Both the position numbers and the translations under genes were made by a program. The notes beneath the pieces are model-generated. The model had not been told where the DNA came from, searched no databases, and worked only from the letters and a program-made list of their open reading frames with translations. This document shows positions 38,936 through 52,900 of a stretch of DNA of 64,000 bases, piece by piece. The stretch spans positions 7,279,164 through 7,343,163 of the forward strand of contig NC_052118.1 in the NCBI RefSeq assembly GCF_012273895.1, in the 5' to 3' direction. Within the stretch, counting starts at the first letter, position 1, and the number at the start of each line of letters is the position of its first letter. This DNA comes from Zerene cesonia (taxonomy: Eukaryota > Arthropoda > Insecta > Lepidoptera > Pieridae).

Positions 38936-39130
38936 TCCTACTAATATTATAAATGCGAAAGTTTGTAAGGTTTGTGTTTGTTGCTCTTTCACGCAAAAAC
39001 TACTGAACTGATTGCAATGAAATTTGGTACATAGACAGCTGGACAACTAGAATAACATATAAGCAACTTTTTATCCCGAAATTTCTACGGGATACGGACT
39101 TACGCGGGTGAAACCGCGGGGCGCAGCTAG
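38936..39130 (+). mobile_element. Short Helitron, complete
   Basis: Starts TCCTACTAATATTATAAATG after A and ends GGGGCGCAGCTAG before T. A ctgggtatgctag just upstream (ending 38921) may be the tip of a second, truncated Helitron. Confidence 0.78.
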
Positions 39131-42100
39131 TATACACTACATGCACTTTTACATTTCAGTCAATTTAAATCCTCTGCATTATCATTAACTGACCAACTAA
39201 AGGTTTGTTAGAAACCAGTTCATTAATAAACAGACGAGTTAAATAGAACTAAAATAACAGCCTAATTTAAGTTTAATCAACCCAAAGCAACACTGACGGG
39301 CTTCGAAACTGATTCCATTATCCCTCCATTTACTAACATTAACTTCGACCAACCAAATTGTTTATTTTTAGTGTCGAAATACTAGCCATAAGTACTATAA
39401 GTGTTTAAATTTATAACATTACTAAAAATAAGTTAAACGTTGTGAACTGAGTGTTTTTATTTTGGAAATATAAAACTCAAAATGTAGTGTTTAATATAAA
39501 AGGATTTATCAAAATATCTAAGGATTACATTGATCATTTTTTTTTTTGTGTTTTTAAATTAAAAATTTAAAGAATATTCTACTAATTTTTAACCATATTC
39601 ACTATAAAAAAGTAGCAGTAGTTTAAAATCTAAAGATGAATAGATTTCTTAAGATGAATAGATTTCTTAATGCAAAAAACTAGTAATTTTACATCGACGT
39701 TAAGAAAATGTCAAAATTAATAAACTAAAATTCCTGCTAATGTGATTCTGCAATGATAGTATTTAATTATATTTATTTAATTCACATCAAATCCATTAAT
39801 ATGAAACATTTTATTACTATATAAACTATTTTTCCATAAATCAATACAACAAGACTTATTGTAATAATATTATACCTCTTTATAAAATGATGAAACAACG
39901 ACCCCCATACACAATACCTCTCCGACTTACAGGAGAAGTTGCTAATTGATCACACGGATGCTCGAGCTAAGATGCTGTTTACGAGGAATTGCTATTGTGT
40001 AGACTGATAAATGGCATCTATTGTAGTGATATTTAAGCTCGCGATATAATAGAACGTGCGGATAATACGCAATATAATTCATATTACTACCAAGGAAGTA
40101 CTAATTGTTCGAAATGGTCCGGGAACACGTTATTTGAGTTTGGAAAATTTGGGAAAAAATCTGGTTCTTTGGTTTCTTGTTGTCTGGTTCACTCGTGGTT
40201 TGTATAAACTGTGAAATAGACATGAACTAGATTCTTCGAAAAACAAGTGCAAATGTTTCTATGTATATAAATTTAGTATACACCTATTTCAAATATTTAT
40301 TTATGGATTCAGTATCACAATAGCGAGATATATTCATATGTCAAATAAATTTAATGAAAAAAAATTTATATATATAATAAGCATTAGAAAGATACATTCT
40401 CAATTTATAGTGACTGAATAGTGAATATGGCTGGATTAACTGCGAATAAAAATATGTTCTCCGTCTCATATAATATGTATGCTTTTAATGTATTAGAATA
40501 AACATACATTTTTAATGCAAATGTATTCTACCATACAAATTGCAATATTTTATTCATATAGGTCAGCATCTCTACTAGGACTACTTAGAATTTCACATCA
40601 CAAAGTCTATTCTTGTGTAAGATTTCTTAGAAAACTCTTACGAGTCGCGTAAGCCTTTAAATAAATACGATTTTGTATCGTATAAAATGTTATAATATTA
40701 TTATTTTGTAATATGAATATCATATTACTAAAATCATATAATATACATATATTATGATTTAATTTTTATTTTTATAGCATTGAAATGTTTTATAATATGA
40801 TTCTTGACAATGCAACTGGTGCTAGATTAATGAAATACTTAGCGAATCTCAAATAATATGTTTACGTGCCTTATCGAAAAGATTTATTAAATGTACTTTT
40901 AGTAATAGGGTATATGAATAAAAAAAAATATATTATGTATTCAGGATATATGCAAATTTAAGAGGATATTGAAGACATAATTCTACAATTTGGATACGAT
41001 GGAAAAAAATCACAAACCTACTATTTTTACTGCATTATTTTTTTATTAAATCGCTTATTAATATTTCTCATCATCATACCACGGATAACATAATACTATA
41101 CTAGCATCAAACGTATGTGAGAAATGTGTGTGTGCACGCGCCCCTGTGTAAGGACAAAGCCAGCCGAGACCTATGATTCGTTGGTTATTTAAATGTGTGC
41201 ATCCGTTATATTAGCTCTTGTATTAGCCCTTAATATAAGGTTTTATAATAACCACTCTTCTCCTTTTTTATCCATGCTCATTCACAATACTTATAACGGT
41301 CATTTTGATACTCTCTATTTTAAGGCATTAAGACTACATCTGATAAAAAATATAAATGTGATTATCATAACACTAATTAATAGGCAATATTTGGCGTTTA
41401 TTTCATATATCTGCGATCTTCCCTATATAAGGGAACAAATTTTTATATTATGCAAATGTAACATACCGTTTTGATCACCTACTGGAGTCTATTACATTAC
41501 TATCGGATGCTCCTTGACTGGAATTGCTATAGATATGTAAATGAGCCTCGTTCCGTTTTCCTCCACGATTGCCGACGATATAGTCCGTTAAGTCCTTGTA
41601 ATTTCATTCAAATATTGCAATGATTTCATAGTAACGGCGCGATTATATGGGCATTTAAAATAGACTTTTAACCAACGTCAAAAATTCGGAGGTCCTCATT
41701 TCGTGGTTTGGTTTTGGATATCTCATTGTTAATTCTATATGGCTTTAATTTCAAATCGATAATTGGTCCATACTGCTAACTGCTTACCAGTTTATTGTTA
41801 TATTGTAAGAAGCAATTATAATACCGAGGCAAAAGAAGAAAATTTGTAGGATATTATTCTTGGAAATGATCTTTTATACATTAGGCGTAGGACATTAAAC
41901 AAGATTGACTATTTATGAACTATTTTCTTCGATAACTCTGATTTTTATTTAAAATTGTTTTTTTTTTATATAATTGTGCTATATGAAACAAAAGCTTTTT
42001 GTAAATACCTACCATTATAAATTATGTTTTCTCATGTGCAAACGGTATATTAAGTTCTAACTATAAATATTAATAGCTTACACTAAAACACGACCAATTC

Positions 42101-42639
42101 ATTTTATAATAAATACACATTCTACGTTATATACCAAATGATTTCATATTTTCGTTAACTGACCGTTTTAAAAAACCAATATAAATCAAGCACTTAATCC
42201 AATCAGCGTGTACCTGACTTGCTAATCAAGTGCATACGCTATTCAGGTCACGTAGCTGGCCTGTTCAACGACCTAAAGCATAGCATTGCTTGAAATTACT
42301 GAGGGCTTCAGCAATTTGTGTCATTGAGAACCGGTAGAATGATGCCAATTTCGACAATTATGGAACGGGGTTGAATATGAAACACGTAACTAGCTGGGAA
42401 GACGTATGACAGAAATGTGGGGATCGTTATTCTGACATTTCGTATCAGTTCTACTTTATTATATTTACTTCGAATCCGCAGATGTTAAATGGACAAATTA
42501 ATAGAAGTTCATATTGAATTTTTTATTTCAAAACTCATCCAAACCCGTTTTAAGGTTTGCGCGTTTTTAACTAGTTAATCTTTTGTTTACATAGTGAATA
42601 TGGCAGAAGAAGAGAGAGAGAAAAGCTTTCTTATGGCAG
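39131..42639. other. No gene recognised
   Basis: AT-rich with the 19-base tandem repeat at 39634. The ORF 41193-41474 is unrecognised. Confidence 0.55.
39634..39671 (+). repeat. 19-base tandem repeat, two units
   Basis: aagatgaatagatttctta occurs twice in direct succession. Confidence 0.8.
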
Positions 42640-42730
42640 AACAAGCAAAGGAACAAGTAGGCCACTCGATGTTAAATGGTCACCAACGCCAAAAAACACT
42701 TGTAACACAGATTGTGACATAGGTGCAAAT
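42640..42730 (-). repeat. Repeat remnant
   Basis: The plus strand shows ggccactcgatgttaaatgg, tcaccaacgcc and aaaacacttgtaac, resembling the reverse complement of tails of the cggtggtgat...ccatcagg type found in Lepidoptera. Diverged; family uncertain. Confidence 0.35.
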
Positions 42731-43102
42731 TGGTTGATTTTGTGCATTGTTTTTATATAAAAAAAAAACAGATTATACCATCAGGCACTTGATAATCTTA
42801 GTGTATTTGCAAAACTTTACATGGTGGTAGCACTAGATTCAAGTTGACATTCCCATTTTCCGAATGTTGTTGGAATGTAAAAGTGTCTGAGCAAGTAATT
42901 GCTCTGCCAGTTACGGCACGACGGATTTGTAACCTAGCAACCGCCGCGTAATCACTTCTCGTCTTATGAAATATCGTAAGGAAATATTGTATTGAGTAAT
43001 TCGTAAATTAATATACTAAAAAGCGGTTTAGTTAAAAATAGTTATTAAAAGATTCAAGGGTAAGTTAGGTCAAAATTTGTTCACGCTCAGTTCAGTTCAG
43101 TA

Positions 43103-44243
43103 TACCTAGTCTTGCCATAAATATTGTAATAAAGAAAAAAGAAAATTGTTAACTGCAAATAACATTTATTACTNNNNNNNNNNNNNNNNNNNNNNNNNNN
43201 NNNNNNNNNNNNNNNNNNNNNNNNNNNNNNNNNNNNNNNNNNNNNNNNNNNNNNNNNNNNNNNNNNNNNNNNNNNNNNNNNNNNNNNNNNNNNNNNNNNN
43301 NNNNNNNNNNNNNNNNNNNNNNNNNNNNNNNNNNNNNNNNNNNNNNNNNNNNNNNNNNNNNNNNNNNNNNNNNNNNNNNNNNNNNNNNNNNNNNNNNNNN
43401 NNNNNNNNNNNNNNNNNNNNNNNNNNNNNNNNNNNNNNNNNNNNNNNNNNNNNNNNNNNNNNNNNNNNNNNNNNNNNNNNNNNNNNNNNNNNNNNNNNNN
43501 NNNNNNNNNNNNNNNNNNNNNNNNNNNNNNNNNNNNNNNNNNNNNNNNNNNNNNNNNNNNNNNNNNNNNNNNNNNNNNNNNNNNNNNNNNNNNNNNNNNN
43601 NNNNNNNNNNNNNNNNNNNNNNNNNNNNNNNNNNNNNNNNNNNNNNNNNNNNNNNNNNNNNNNNNNNNNNNNNNNNNNNNNNNNNNNNNNNNNNNNNNNN
43701 NNNNNNNNNNNNNNNNNNNNNNNNNNNNNNNNNNNNNNNNNNNNNNNNNNNNNNNNNNNNNNNNNNNNNNNNNNNNNNNNNNNNNNNNNNNNNNNNNNNN
43801 NNNNNNNNNNNNNNNNNNNNNNNNNNNNNNNNNNNNNNNNNNNNNNNNNNNNNNNNNNNNNNNNNNNNNNNNNNNNNNNNNNNNNNNNNNNNNNNNNNNN
43901 NNNNNNNNNNNNNNNNNNNNNNNNNNNNNNNNNNNNNNNNNNNNNNNNNNNNNNNNNNNNNNNNNNNNNNNNNNNNNNNNNNNNNNNNNNNNNNNNNNNN
44001 NNNNNNNNNNNNNNNNNNNNNNNNNNNNNNNNNNNNNNNNNNNNNNNNNNNNNNNNNNNNNNNNNNNNNNNNNNNNNNNNNNNNNNNNNNNNNNNNNNNN
44101 NNNNNNNNNNNNNNNNNNNNNNNNNNNNNNNNNNNNNNNNNNNNNNNNNNNNNNNNNNNNNNNNNNNNNNNNNACAGATTCGAAATTCAAATGTAATATT
44201 TTTTTATAATTAAGTGTAACAGTATTTATGGCCAGACTAAGTA
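43103..44243. mobile_element. Mariner-like element, core in a gap
   Basis: The left end reads TACCTAGTCTTGCCATAAAT and the right end, reverse-complemented, TACTTAGTCTGGCCATAAAT. This is an imperfect inverted repeat of about 28 bases, with TA immediately outside both ends. TA target sites and roughly 28-base repeats fit the Tc1/mariner superfamily. No transposase sequence is visible because of the gap. Confidence 0.6.
43174..44173. other. Assembly gap (1000 N)
   Basis: Exactly 1000 N, inside a mariner-like element whose two ends are visible on either side. Confidence 1.
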
Positions 44244-45394
44244 TAATTTAATATCCCTGCTTAATATAATAATTTCAGTAGTTAAGCACAATCAATTATA
44301 TATATAATTATATAATTATATATTAGATAATCGAAAGACAATTTCATAACTTAGTAGGTCCACTTGACAGATTCATTTTATAAATGTGAGCATCCAATTA
44401 AAAAACTACACCATGTTAAACTAGTAATCGCCTAATCTAATAGAATCTTGATAGGTTACCGTATTCCATTGACATGTCCTTTGATCACTCTACACATTGA
44501 ATGTTTGTCTCAAAGCTGTATTTAATTGCTAGCTCGTTATTTTTGGATTATTTACAGAGCTAGCGGACGTCCCCCGGGCCGCCTCAATTCGAACCATCAA
44601 ACGATTTTTCCGCGTATGTTACACTCATTCAATTGCCAGTAAATTCATACGTGTTTGCAGGGAAAACAAATAAACGCTTTTAATTATGTTTTTGATTACT
44701 GTACAGTGTACACGTGGCATATAGTGGCTCGGGTTATGATGGTATTTTACTCGAAATTGAAACGTTTTTGCCAGCGAATAAGGAAAACTTGTACTAAATT
44801 TGATTTAATTTTTTTATCGTCGAGTTGAATATTAAATATGGGTACGTAATTAATGAAAAACATTCTAAGATTGGATATAAAATTAAAGTACGCTATTCGG
44901 AAAATTGAATCATTTCTCATTACTTATAAATAAATTTACACATCCCAGTTGATTCACAAACGTTATAATCATCATCTTAATTCAGAAATTCAGCAGAGTC
45001 CTTACCATAAGATATTTTGTTTGTTATTCGGATAATTTTATTCAGTTTTAAAAATCACCAACACGAAGTCCAAAATATTATTCAAAATCACATATATCGC
45101 AGTGAAAATATAAATAAAAAGCACAAAACTCGTAACATTGGCCCACATTCGTACTCGCTGTTAATTCGAACGCATTGTCCGACATTTTTCGCCTCTCTAA
45201 TCTTGTTAAGCAAATCCAATGGAGACTGTGACGCGGGTCCGGGATTAACTTTACTTTCCCGGAATTTACCTTATATGAGCCGGGTTTGAAAATGAATGTA
45301 TGGTTATATTTTTATTGTAAGTTTATAATTGGTTGTTTGGTTTTATTTATTTGTTGCTAATGAGACAGAAACTGGCAGCAACGATGAATGGGGT
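44244..45394. other. No gene recognised
   Basis: Holds an AT-repeat tract (about 44295-44330) and a small GC-rich spot at 44560-44600 that looks like a repeat tip (gctagcggacgtcccccggg). Confidence 0.5.
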
Positions 45395-45500
45395 TAAGTT
45401 CTATATGAGAACACCAGGCCGACGGTCAGGCGTTGCTACGGTGTGGCGAAATGATGCAGGTTCAAATACCGCCTCGTGATCGAATTTTTTTCTTTTTTTT
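45395..45500 (+). mobile_element. Degenerate tRNA-derived SINE head
   Basis: The stretch gtcaggcgttgctacggtgt followed by a B-box-like ggttcaaatacc and cgcctcgtgatcgaattttt resembles the tRNA-like head and T-rich junction of lepidopteran SINEs. Borders are unclear. Confidence 0.4.
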
Positions 45501-45824
45501 AATGTTGTCATTTATAAAACAACAATGCTAGAAAACTAAAAATTTAGTCCAACACATTGTTCACTTCTTACGCGACTTTTGCCTATTTACATTTATTTTT
45601 CCAAATCATAAATTATACGTAAGTTTTCACCTATTTAAGAAGTAAGGGTTTGCATGCATACAGATAACAAGGTAGGTATACCTGCAAACTTTATGATATT
45701 GTCAGTATAGCACAAAATATTATATTATCGGTAAAATATGTAAACCAAAAGTTTTTGAAAATAGGTGAAATGTTACATTTACTAATCTTAAAACATTCAT
45801 TCTGTTTGAACTATAATCAGGAAC

Positions 45825-45960
45825 TGCTGGACCGATTTCTAAAATTCTTTCAACGTTAAATATTTATGAACTATTTTCTTCGAAACGTCACGTACCTAGA
45901 CGTGTTCTCTGATTGCTATAGATTATATGTACCATGGACGAAGCCGGGACACACTGCTAG
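45825..45960 (+). mobile_element. Decayed Helitron, 3' part
   Basis: The stretch gaactgctggaccgatttct is followed by accatggacgaagccgggac and a CTAG end before T. It matches the 7721-7888 type; the 5' start is lost. Confidence 0.5.
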
Positions 45961-46279
45961 TATTATACTACAACAACGCAATGTTAGATAGAAAGACAAC
46001 TAAATTTTAGATAGAATGTATTAGTTTAAGATAGTTTAAAACATCTGTAATTGGCGTGCAATTCACGTCACTAAGTGTCAACTGCACAATTATTGCGACG
46101 GAATATTACACATAGAAGCGTAAGTATTCCTGCGTTATATTCCTACGTCGGATTGCGACATGTTCCAGCTCCGATAAAATCTCCGGAGCAGAAAGACTTT
46201 CCGGTATCGTACTTAAGTCTAGTCACTGAGTTATAACAAGACAAACTTGGATCTAGTCTCGCTAACAAGTGAACAGGGC

Positions 46280-46355
46280 GCGTTTGTTAGGGTTCCGTAG
46301 TCGAATATTGTAATCGGCTTAGTTACTTGTACGGAACGCTCCCTTCAATGGGATT
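46280..46355. repeat. Short repeat remnant with inverted tips
   Basis: agggttccgtagtcg and, 40 bases on, tgtacggaacgctccc form an imperfect inverted pair resembling the agggttccgta motif of common lepidopteran repeats. Confidence 0.3.
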
Positions 46356-46810
46356 AATGGCGAGCACTGGATAATTAATGGTGAAATGAAACTTCTTTAT
46401 AACTGAATTTGAATCGTTGAGTAAGGGGAATTCTGCGGGTTTGTGACAAACGATCTTATTATATGCATCCAAACGATCCATGATTGCCAGTACGTGCAGT
46501 GTTTAAATAAATGTAATGTTTGGAATTAATGTCTGATTTAGCTTCTGATCAATATTCTAATCTAATAGTAAATCTAATAATGAGGTAATGCTTATAAAAT
46601 ATTGAAGTCTCGTTATTTAATTAGTTTATTTCTATATGTAACAGGCTTACTAATTATAAAAAGAAAACATTGATGTATTATGCTTTTAAATTCAATTCAA
46701 ATGCATCCACTTTCACATAAGGTCTCTTTAACCATTTCTAATTAAGTTTAGTCCGTTCAATCTATAATTATTAATTAAACAAACGTTTACATTTTCAAGA
46801 TTCCATGAAT

Positions 46811-46904
46811 TTACACTAATATAATAAAGAGGAATCTTTTGTATTCTTGTATGATTATAACGTTTTATTTCTCTGAGTGGTATACATACAATGGGAGAAG
46901 CTAG
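46811..46904 (+). mobile_element. Internally deleted Helitron
   Basis: Starts near acactaatataataaagagg and ends gggagaagctag before T. It is about 94 bases long, so most of the interior of the 7721-type element is missing. Confidence 0.5.
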
Positions 46905-49900
46905 TATTTAATAAAATTATATAATTTAATATGGACAGGTTATATGTAACCTTCAAAAATTTGTGCGTCCAAACGTAATCCCAGATATTTTCCGTAGAAA
47001 TTTCTCTCTTCTAATTAGCTAATGCAATAGAAACCAAAGGAAGTTTGTTTATAATTTTCAGTGAGCCCCCACTTCATCGATCGAAGTTTCGCACCGTCTC
47101 AAGGCCCCGTCTATAAAAGTTAAGTGCAGCTTCCCCTCGTAATCTTCCATGTTTCGTGAGGTATTAAGTATTTACCAACATTTGGGACGTATACCGACTT
47201 ATCAACCATTGTGTAGGCTTGATATGATGGTGCCCATCGTGAATTAACTCGTGCTATATACGAGATTGCGTAGTAAATGTATAAGAGAATTAAAGAATTA
47301 AAGATAACGATTAATTGTTTTTTGGTTGTTGAAATCCATGTTTCATTTGGTTTAATTATCAGCTTGTAATCTGAGTTTGATTTGAACCGTTTCAATCATA
47401 CTGCTATAAAAGATTTTTGTAACTTCGATTTCTTAACACTTTCGTTGACTTCTCACTGTTTTCTCATACTTTGAAAATGTAATCATCATTTTAATACTTC
47501 GTTAAATACATTTAAAACAAATGCTAGGCCCTGTTGGTATTTAATAATAACGTACTATAAATTACATATATAATTATCAAAATGATATACAAAACCATGC
47601 TTAAACTTGTATAAACTAAAGCTATGCAAAGCTTACGTGACAAGCAAATATGTCAGCTGTACCTGATATATTATAGGCTCTAACGCTAGCTGTTGACTTA
47701 TGGAGTTCCTTAAGATTATGTAGAGTGGTGCCTAGCTTTTATCGACATCGATATATCGAGCGTTCGTAAACACAATAAAACAAATCGTATGTACTAATTT
47801 ATTTGAGTTTAAACCATTTAAAAATGAGGTCACTGCTTTAGTTACAAAAAAAACAGTCTCTTTAATGGGTAACGCATTTTATACACATTTAATTAACGTT
47901 TTTTTCTATGGGATTCTATAATTTCACATGTGAAAGAACAATTTATTACCTTAGTCTAAACACTTAATTATATTATCTTAACACTTATTTATACATAAAG
48001 AATTTAAAACACTTCATCGTATTATCAGATCGAGAGGTAAGCACAAACCTACTCCCAGCACTTAACATTCAGCGCTCCCTCTGGCGGCAAACGACTAATC
48101 TCATGATATATCGACCCTCACCTTCCTTTATTGAAGATCAACGAAAAAGTGCTCCTTTATTACGACACCCGGTGCTGCCGGATTAGTCTGAAGATCGCAT
48201 CACTGCCTATCTCAATATAAACAATGCGCTAGACTATAAAAATTTGCTTTGCCCAATTATAATATGGGTTTGGTTATTTCAGTATGCATTTACTCAAGAT
48301 GTTATTACGTATGTGTGGATAATGTTATGTTATAATAATGTGTAGATACGAGTACATTATAATAGAATAAGTAATAATAATAGAAATAACTTAAAACTAG
48401 AATTCTAACAAATACGTGTTTTGTAATTACAATGCATCATATTTCCCTAATACTCGAAGGATATGAAGACAAAGGCTTAATGACTATATTTAAAAAAATA
48501 GAACCGCCATATTCGAAATCACTTTGAAGACAAATTTCTAATGTATAAAAGGGAATTGATTTTTTAAGCTATATTATTTGATTCAAGATGTAAATTACAT
48601 AATACAAAACAAAAAACAAAACGAAATACATACAATAATATAATATAACACATACTTCCCTAACTACAGACCCAAATTGTTTCGTAGCATCTACGTAGCG
48701 CTGTAGGTGTCCGTAGCACAGCATTAGGCAAGCGTAGGCGTATAGCTTTACTCATAACTTGCCTATAGACCTATTAAAATAGATCTTCTGTTTGTATGTC
48801 GCTATATTTTACATATACATTTAACTAGATTAAAGTAGACACTGAAATTATGCCCAAAATATGTAAAAATAGCAAAGAATTTTAATCTTACGTACGCTAA
48901 CATTATTTTTCATTAAAAGCTTTTGTGCATATGTTAATTAGCTTAGATCAGTATTATACATAATATATTCAATAATATAAGTAGTTATTACAACAAACCA
49001 CATTAAATATTTTTTATCCAAACGTTCATAAATAATATAAAATTACCTGTCCCATCACGAGAATCCCTTTTCAGATTAAACGACTCAATCTGTAACCTCG
49101 ATAGCTCCGAAACTTCATTAATATCGAAATCGCACTCTTAATAAGGGGATTGTACTAAGTTAAGTCGTTAAGTCGAAAGCCGGCCACATCTAAAAAACGC
49201 AAAGTACCAACTAACTCGTCTTGAAACAAACACGTCTCGGTTATCTCCAGTACCCTAGAAGTCTAAACTTGTAACTTTGACAAAGCATTTATTGTTTGTA
49301 AAGAACTCACGGAGATGCTGGCTGTGGATGATAACGAGTTTAAATCGGGTCGAAAAATGTTTTCCACAGTTGAATAAGTGTTTTCCACAATAATAATAAT
49401 TTTGTATTTGAAAAAAGAGCTGTTATAAATAAATTTAAAAAATTACATGAACAAACAAAAAAATATTTAGTGTGAATCAAATAATTTATAATTATTTAAG
49501 ACCAAATTAATACATTACATTGATTGATTATGGATTTATTAAATATGTCTTCATTCATTGACATTCCAAAAATTTAATATCAGAACAATAAAACATATAA
49601 ATAACATCAAAACACCATAAATCACACTCCGTTTATCTTAAAAGCACCCAAATAAAAAAAATCACAAATTATTTAAATACATCTGAAATTCTTCTAGAAA
49701 ATTCCGAATCGGGTTTGCTAAAGTGCTACAATAAATTAGTTCAAACAACGTGGCGACAATGAATTTCCCTAAAGCTAGGATCTAGACGTAAAACTTTAAC
49801 GTTAGCTTACAAGCGTAAACCTGGCGAATATATAACAAGAAAGAAAAATTGCTACTTAAACAAGCTAAAGGAACGTGAAAATAAAACGAAATTTATCATG

Positions 49901-52900
49901 TATTTAGCCTTTCATACAAGGTCTACATACACTTTCATATACGTCTTAACATTGTGCTAAAACACAAATCATTTGAATGGGATATTCGTTTTGTTGCGTA
50001 ATATTATGAACGGAAAATAAAGAACAGTTCATAAAACTACGCTCAATTTCAACAACTCGTAAAACCGTCTGCTTCTGCGAACGATAGTTCATATTTTAGT
50101 GTAAGTAAATTCAACACAATATTTCATACACGATCGTAAAGTTATTCTGTCTAGAAGTTACAAATGCCTTTCTAAACTCTTTTATTGATTTCGCGTGGTA
50201 ATCTCTTCAGGATACGAAAATATAATAATAAATAATTTCAAACCTTTTTGGTGGAATTGTTTTATAAGAGTACGTGAAAACAAAGCGGATGAACAAACTG
50301 TGTTCACTTAATTTCGGCGCCATAACCCGACCTGTCATAAAACAATAAATATACGACTTTACGGGCGGCTTCGAAGGATCAGAACAGCATTGTGCGTCGA
50401 GTGCCAGGCTGTCTGCCTGAAATCTGCTTTGTAAATCCCCTTTCATGAAGATGACGGCTTAAAACCTCATTTAGCGGGACCTCGACGCCTGTACCACTTA
50501 AACGTTATGGCCCAAGAAAATTGTCGCGTAATTTGAATAACTCCGACGGAATCCGCCATTGTCCTCGGCGTTCGAGGCGACGAGACATCGAGTGTATAAA
50601 TCTTCTATTGTACATAGAATCATTTGCAAAAACGAGGCATTATTTGTATAATCTACAATCTGTTAGGGTACGGACGTAATCATAAATTAACACGTGTGTA
50701 TCAAAATAATAGTTATGTCTAATCCAAAAAGCTTGATATAAAAAAAGTTTAAAATCACGTCTGCAAAATTATCCTGATCTTTGTCAGAAACACCCTCGCA
50801 AAGGCAGAAAAACCTCATATAAAACCAATATGAACCAGGTGAAAATAAAGCAATTAGAATTCAGTAACATCAAGCGCATTTGCTAACGAGTATTGTGATA
50901 GCAACGCATACATCAACAGTTATGAGAGGACATCAAAGACTCAGGTATGAAACTAAAACAGAACAAACAGTTTCAGAACTTAATTGAAAAGCGGGCGTTG
51001 GGCGTATTTGCTTTGGACTCTGCTATGACCATACTGTGTGTATTGCTCTTGTCCGATTTGTATCAAAGATATACGAAACTCTTATTGGACGATAGTTGAA
51101 TAGTGCACTACAATATTTCAGTATAAACCCCAATTAAATGATGAATGTCAATTTTACATTTGAATAATCGACTTACATTGCGTATTTATATGTTTACGAC
51201 AAATAAAGAAAATGGTTATATAATACGTTCATACTACAAAAATTTCGCACTATTTCAGTTTTCTTAGAATTTCAAAATTAACATTAAACTCCCCCAGTTA
51301 CCGAAAGAAAGACTACGCATACGTATGCTATTATATATTACGCCTACTTTCTATGAGGGAGTAGTACATTCCCCTATGCTTACTGACGTAATTCGTACCG
51401 AAGCATGCTCGGACTCCCGCAGTCTAACGTGGCGTGTATAATTAAAATAAGTATAAATATTTTACAATAAAAAATGATACTATTATGACTCAATTATCGT
51501 GTAGCTCTGTTTATCTATGAATAAATCATGTGTACAGCAAACTTCAGCCGCCTCTGTATAAGGCTTTGTAATAATTAACTTGTCCAACCTTTGTAATTAA
51601 TTAAACACAAACTTACTAAAGCTTCATACCGACCGATTTGAAGGTGCAAATCAAAGTCGAAACTTGACTCGAATTTCGTTTGAACTGATAAGCAATTAGA
51701 TAGAAGCGAGACATAATAAACTCAACCAACAAATACCTAAACAAAATTGGTTAATGGAGCTTATTGAAATCTGCCGTCATCCCACTAATCAATAAACATA
51801 AATGTCGAAATCAAGATCGAGACACGTAAAGTCGTGTCTTAATGCTCAAGGGGAGAGTTCAAAGGCTTTCCAATATGGCCGGATGATATAAAGCGACGTG
51901 AAGCAGCTGCCGAGTTAGACGGTGAATTACAAAGTACACGCTATGAAGCGATTATCGCTGAAGGAGTGAATAGAAGGCTGTTTTGAGGCAGGGAATATAT
52001 CTTTAAGAAAGATTAACGATCAGGTAGAGAACTGGGGTCGCGCTATAATTAAACGCAATAGATGGAGTTTCCCAAAAGACTCCGAAGAGGGTAGGTGTCT
52101 TGCTGAGTTATGATATCGCGTTGATGGTGATTGGCAATACATAATGTAACACGCGAAAACCCAACGTCATGTTATATTAAAAGAAATAAGGTGAGTTGAT
52201 TATATAGTGTTCCTTCATTAAAGTGAATAAAACTTGCATAAATTCTAATAAATTATAAGCCTTTACTTGTATAACAAAATCAACAATTCAATCAAACTTA
52301 TTAGAAGATAAATTATCTGTATCAATAAATATTTTGTGATATTCATAAAATTTGTATTCAAACATACAATTTTATACACAACGTATCGTGAATGCAAAAA
52401 ATATAACAAAATACGACCGTCATTCGGCATTCCAAAAATTCACATCCATCCTCATATAGTAAAATTCATCGCAACTGAAGTGGATTATGCGTTTCATTCC
52501 TCTGACTTGGTTACAAGGCTTTGTGTATTAAAAGCCTCAAGATCACTTTTCTTCCCCGCTTCGTGAAGCATAACCATCTAGTCACATATTTCAGACCCGT
52601 ACGGACCCCTGAGAACAAACTCTTTATTAGAATGTTAATATACGACATGGTACCTATCTGATTTGGCTGCAGTTTTCGCAATTTAGTTGGAGTGAATCGC
52701 TTGGCTCGATGTAATGATAAGTCGAATTTAGGAGCGAGTATAAAATTTCATACTGGAATATTGTTCTTGGGATATAAATTTAAATGCTTTTGAGAAATAC
52801 TGTTGACATATGAATTGTTTTGATGGTTAAAAAAAATAATACATAGCCAGACTTAATTTCATTAATTACTTATAACCATTAACTTCATAGATTTTTATTC

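Noticed and set aside
44555..44660. Exon after a cag acceptor (ELADVPRAASIRTIK...)
   Set aside because: The gctagcggacgtcccccggg start resembles the GC-rich tip of lepidopteran repeats, and no donor or homology is seen.
47112..47119. TATAAAAG as a core promoter
   Set aside because: No initiator at the right distance and no gene follows on the plus strand.
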